A stretch of DNA of 64,000 nt from Owenia fusiformis (Eukaryota; Annelida; Polychaeta; Sabellida; Oweniidae), in the NCBI GenBank assembly GCA_903813345.2, contig CAIIXF020000007.1, positions 13,314,714 to 13,378,713 of the forward strand. Reading direction: 5' to 3'. Numbering within the stretch: position 1 is the first letter of the stretch; each line of letters begins with the position of its first letter. The translations under genes and the position numbers were made by a program. Of this stretch, positions 53,601 through 59,600 are shown one piece after another. The notes beneath the pieces were generated by a model that ran no database searches, was not told where the DNA came from, and was given only the letters and a program-made list of their open reading frames with translations.

Positions 53601-56600
53601 AGTATGCACTTTGGACATCGCTAGATAAAAGACATGACAAAGAATCATATAAGCCAAAAATATTCTAAAATTGAAACAACTTTTTTGTTCAACTTGTTCG
53701 CTTGATCCGATTCTCTCTTTTAAAAGCCCCATGTTGAGTTTGAAAATATGTTTTTATCATTCATTTACTATTTATTATGACTTTAAAAGTTATTCTAAAG
53801 ATTTTGGGGAAAAAAAGTTATCACCTTTTATTTCTCAAATATTCAACTTTCCCACCATTCTTCAAATAAAAGTTGAGATTTTTTAACCATAAAATATTTC
53901 ATTATACAGTGCAAAACACATTATTTTACAAGACTATTGCAATTACTACACTATTGCAAAGATTGAACAAAGGACATACTATTTCTATCTTTTCTAAATA
54001 TGTTAAAATAACCAATGTTGATTGTCTGACTAGGTTGAAAAGAAGAATACTTTTCGCATTATGTTCCCTTGCAAAAATACCAAGGTAGCACTATATACTT
54101 CAGGTCCACAAAAGCCTGATGGGTAATCGAAAGGTGTATACCTTTTTAATCTGTACATATTGGCGTATGTCCATATCATCCTCATCATCCTTGATGTTTG
54201 GCCTCACACATTCAGCCACTTTCTGTGAAGTTGACATGATAGTTTCAGTCCATGAGAGAGACAGACCTTCCCAACTTAGTAACTGCTTGGTAAGAGATGT
54301 AAGGTGTTCCTTGTAGGCCTTGCTTGAAATGAGAACCATTTCAGTAATTAGTAATAAACTTTTGTAGATAACTGAATAATGTATCAATGGTTGACATGAT
54401 AGTGTCTGTCCAAGAGAGGCACATGAATAAGAGGCTATATATCATGAACTAAATAATACAAAAGTAATCTCACAGATTTAACAAAAGATTTTCAACTTCT
54501 ACAATACAAAGTATGTTTAGTTAAAAAAGCAGACTGCAAAATGAAGTATATGTAAAATGTAGAAAAGTTTAAAACAACTGCTAGGTTGATGTTCTTACTT
54601 GAGTCTGTCAAATGCCAGATTTTCCCCATTCTCCTCTCGTAGCTCATGAATCCCATACCAGCCATCAGGCATGTCTTCGCCCTCTTCCTTGATAACATTG
54701 TGGCTGCTGGTGACAGCTTCTGTAACATGGGGAAGAGGTAATATACAGCAACTGTAACGTGGGGTCATACAATGGGGTCATACAATGCCATAGGATCTGT
54801 AACATGGGGAAGAGGTAATATACAGCAACTGTATCGTGGGCTCATACAATGGGGTCATACAATGCCATAGGATCTGTAACATGGGGAAGAGGTAATGTAC
54901 AGCAACTGTAACGTGGGGTCATACAATGGGGTCATACAATGCCATAGGATCTGTAACATGGGGAAGAGGTAATGTACAGCAACTGTAACTTGGGCTCATA
55001 CAATGGGGTCATACAATGCCATAGGAACTGTAACATGGGGAAGAGGTAATGTACAGCAACTGTAACGTGGGCTCATACAATGGGGTCATACAATGCCATA
55101 GGATCTGTAACATGAGGAAGAGGTAATGTACAGCAACTGTAACGTGGGCTCATACAATGGGGTCATACAATGCCATAGGATCTGTAACATGGGGAAGAGG
55201 TAATGTACAGCAACTGTAACGTTGGGTCATACAATGCCATAGGATCTGTAACATGGGGAAGAGGTAGTGTACAGCAACTGTAACGTGAGCTCATACAATG
55301 GGGTCATACAATGCCATAGGATCTTTAACATGGGGAAAAGGTAATGTACAGGAACTGTAACGTGGGCTCATACAATGGGGTCATACAATGCCATAGGATC
55401 TGTAACATGGGGAAGAGGTAATGTACAGCAACTGTAACGTGGGCTCATACAATGGGGTCATACAATGCCATAGGATCTGTAACATGGGGAAGAGGTAATG
55501 TACAGCAACTGTAACGTGGGCTCATACAATGGGGTCATACAATGTCATGGGATCTGTAACATGGGGAAGAGGTAATGTACAGCAACTGTAACGTGGGCTC
55601 ATACAATGGGGTCATACAATGCCATAGGATCTGTAACATGGGGAAGAGGTAATGTACAGCAACTGTAACGTGGGCTCATACAATGGGGTCATACAATGCC
55701 ATAGGATCTGTAACATGGGGAAGAGGTAATGTACAGCAACTGTAACGTGGGCTCATACAATGGGGTCATACAATGCCATAGGATCTGTAACATGGGGAAG
55801 AGGTTATATATAGCAACTGTAACGTGGGCTCATACAATGCCATAGGATCTGTAACATGGGGAAGAGGTTATATATAGCAACTGTAACGTGGGGTCATACA
55901 ATGGGGTCATACAATGCCATAGGATCTGTAACATGAGGAAGAGGTAATGTACAGCAACTGTAACATGGGGTCATACAATGCCATAGGATCTGTAACATGG
56001 GGAAGAGGTAATGTACAGCAACTGTAACGTGGGGTCATACAATGGGGTCATACAATGCCATAGGATCTGTAACATGAGGAAGAGGTAATGTACAGCAACT
56101 GTAACATGGGGTCATACAATGCCATAGGATCTGTAACATGGGGAAGAGGTAATGTACAGCAACTGTAACGTGGGCTCATCCAATGGGGTCATACAAAACC
56201 ATAGGATCTGTAACATTGGGATAAAACAATGTCACATCATCTGTAGCATATTATGGATTATACAATGTCATACACACTTCACATACATGTATTTACTAAG
56301 TAGTTCAAGTTTGCAAACGTAATTTCATCATATCTTCTTTATTGCAGCTTTGCAAAACCTTTTCAACTAGCAATTAATTAGGATAGGCTGTACCTTGTAA
56401 TCCCTGGGTGAGGTTAAGATAGGAATCTTGATGCTGAAGCATTGGGCTCACCTCATCTTTACTACCTACAATCAATAAAACAACTACTGCTACCATTTTT
56501 GTCAACCCTGAGTGTTCATGTCATTTACAAATAGATAATGGAAGAATATATTATATACTAATGCTTTTTTAAGTAAAACAGCTAAAAGTGCTATTCTAAA

Positions 56601-59600
56601 AAGATTAAGTGCTCCTCAACTTTGTTTGAGGAGTATAGATAATACTGTTACAAAACCAAATTCTATAAAAAATCCAATCACTTGTTCCCTATTAGACCCT
56701 CACCTCTGTCTGCCTGTGACATAGCAGTGTATTGTTTCCTGTTTTGCCTCCTATTGGTATCTGTCACCACATCATCTACAGAGTTTAAATAGAAAATACT
56801 CCGAGGGACAGCTTCTTCTTGTTGTTTAACAGGTAAACTCTCACTGTCAACATCTTGAACTTTGTTAACCTCAGACAATGAAACTGAAATGAACCATGTA
56901 TTAATTTCAATTTTTTTTTCAATTTTCAATTTATTCCTTAATAATACAATCAACATGGTACATATAAAAGAATTAACAGGTGACATCATTTCCGATGTTT
57001 ATAACCGTACATGTAGAAGCATAATATTACAAATATTAAGAGCAATGTAAGGTCAAGGAATCAAACATGTCAAGGTTGTGTTTTGTCTAAGGGAAAATCG
57101 AAGAGGGACTGGGGGAGGTGCATCATAGATAAAAAGCTAACAAGTTTAGTGTCCAGTACCCAGGATTGGAGTTATATCTGTATATATTTCTATAAAGGAG
57201 ATAGAACATGAATAAGGAAGCTGCAGTACATAAATATAAAAAAAGAAGAAGGTCATGCATACAAAGCCCGAATATGTTTCTTATATTTAGACTTTAGACA
57301 TTTATTTGACCTTGATTTTTTACTTCTGATGGGAGGCTATTCCAAATAGATGGTCCAGAAAATGAAAGTATCTTTCTGCCGCTTTATTGTGATTTGTAAT
57401 TCTCCCTTTCGCGGTTCGCTCTTTGAATCAGAATATTCGCAAATATGTACTGAAAAAGCACTCAAAAAGGACAAAATTTGATTGGTCAATATTTTCCCAC
57501 TATGCATTTCGCGTAGCTATTTGCGTGACCTGAAAGTTCTAAATCAAACTAATTACGCAATTTTGTTTTTACACCCGCACGTTTAATTAAAACAATGACA
57601 CCATCGGAAGTATTCTTCTTTGTCATTGCTTTAATAGTCAGAATACCAAGTTTAATCATGAAAGATTCATGGGAAATATTTTGACCTAATAAGGAAAGAT
57701 TTTCGAGTCTCCTCTTTTGAAGAGGGAACAACGATTTCGAGAATTAATGTATTTAACACTCGAAGATAAACCCAGGAAAGCCTACTTGAAGAGACCATGT
57801 GTTGTATATTATGCACAATACACAGACATACACATGAACACTACAGCCTGTGGACCATTCAATCAAACGTCCCTAACGTATTATACAATAAAACCCACAT
57901 CAATGGAACACCTGAAATACCTCACAATAGGGTTCCACTTGGGAAGTAGTCTACATAAAGAAGTTGATTTTACATGATGAAGTTAATGAGTTACCTTCGA
58001 TACTTTCATGAAGGTTTCCACTTAAAAGGTTCTACTTGGATGTTATGAAAGCATGAATGGAAATATGCCAAAATGCTGGGAAAGTAGGCCGACCTTGGAA
58101 GCCTCATATTTGAGCAAGAAAAAAGGCATACTTCATGTCATAGTCAGAAAAACTGATGTATTACATTAATATTTATCTTTTTTTTTACCTCTCTTCTCAT
58201 GGATACTTTGTATTAATGAAGTCATACATGTGTGAGATTAGAAATTGGTAGATATGAAACATGACTTTCATATTGTTCTCATGGTAATTAATGATAGCAG
58301 GCTATATGAACTAAGGCATGTATAGCTCGCATACTTTTCCATTTACTACCATACAAATGCTTTGCTAGGTATGTCATACTCTTCTTTTCACCTACTTGTG
58401 TCATCATCATTTCTCTTGAGTTCTTTCATCCACTGAGGCATATCATCTTCCTCAACTTCAATGTGTTCAAGTATAGGAACACTGGCTACAGGGCTCTCCT
58501 GGTTGGCAGCCTACAACATACATAATAACAAGTATAGGAACACTGGTTACAGGGCTCTCCTGGTTGGCAGCCTACAGCATACATAATAACAAGTATAGGA
58601 ACATTGACTCCAGGGCTCTCCTGGTTGGCAGCCTACAACATACATAATAACAAGTATAGGAACACTGGCTACAGGGCTCTCCTGGTTGGCAGCCTACAAC
58701 ATACATAATAACAAGTATAGGAACACTGGTTACAGGGCTCTCCTGGTTGGCAGCCTAAGATTCCTCATGCCACAGAAAATGTGACTCCATGACCAAGTTC
58801 AAAATAATTTTAAAAGACAAATAGGAATGGTGAATCATTTTTAACTAGCTTAACATTGATATTTATTGTACATTATTGCCACTTTTCAACTTCTAGCATA
58901 TAGATTACCTCCTACTTTTTATATGATAACTAACCCCTTAAATGGCAATTCAACCACATAATATCCACCTTCGGTCACTTGACAAGGTTGTTAATAGTTG
59001 AGGTCAAATCTGTAGAAATACACTTATATATATTTATTAAATGACAATTCATCATAATTTCCACCTTCTGTCACTTGACAAGGTTGTTTAATGTTAAATT
59101 ATCCCATATACTTTCTGTGTAAAATATCAATTAGAAAATTTAGTTTGTTAAATATACATACTTGAGTCGTTACTTAAAGTGGTTGTATGGTAGTAAAAGA
59201 CATGAAGAGTAAATGTTGGGAGCAATATTTACAAAGCATCAATTACAATCCACTTCAGTTACATGTACATATATGTAGTTCAATGATGAACCAAACTACC
59301 TCTAAAAATTAATGGTTTGTACAAAAAACTGTATTAATCAAATCTATATTATAACTAGTAAGTTATAATGAACTAGCAAGCAAAGTGAAGCATGAATGTT
59401 ACTAGGCATTAACGTGGCAAAATGTCATAATATTTTTGGTTCAATTTTAAGTCAGATTTGAATTTCTGAATTTCTGTAGATGATTTTGAAAAAAATTGGT
59501 CAATTTGAAGCAAGTAGAAAAATACAATTTTTTGTTCCTGAGATGGTCATTGAAGGTGATATTTCAAATCTAAAGTCAGATTTTAACTTCTGAGAACTTG

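Noticed and set aside
57717-57977. 86-codon + strand frame MKREQRFRELMYLTLEDKPR
   Set aside because: No recognised family or splice structure; it lies in a repeat-like patch of a PIKFYVE intron, and similar-length frames occur by chance in this window.
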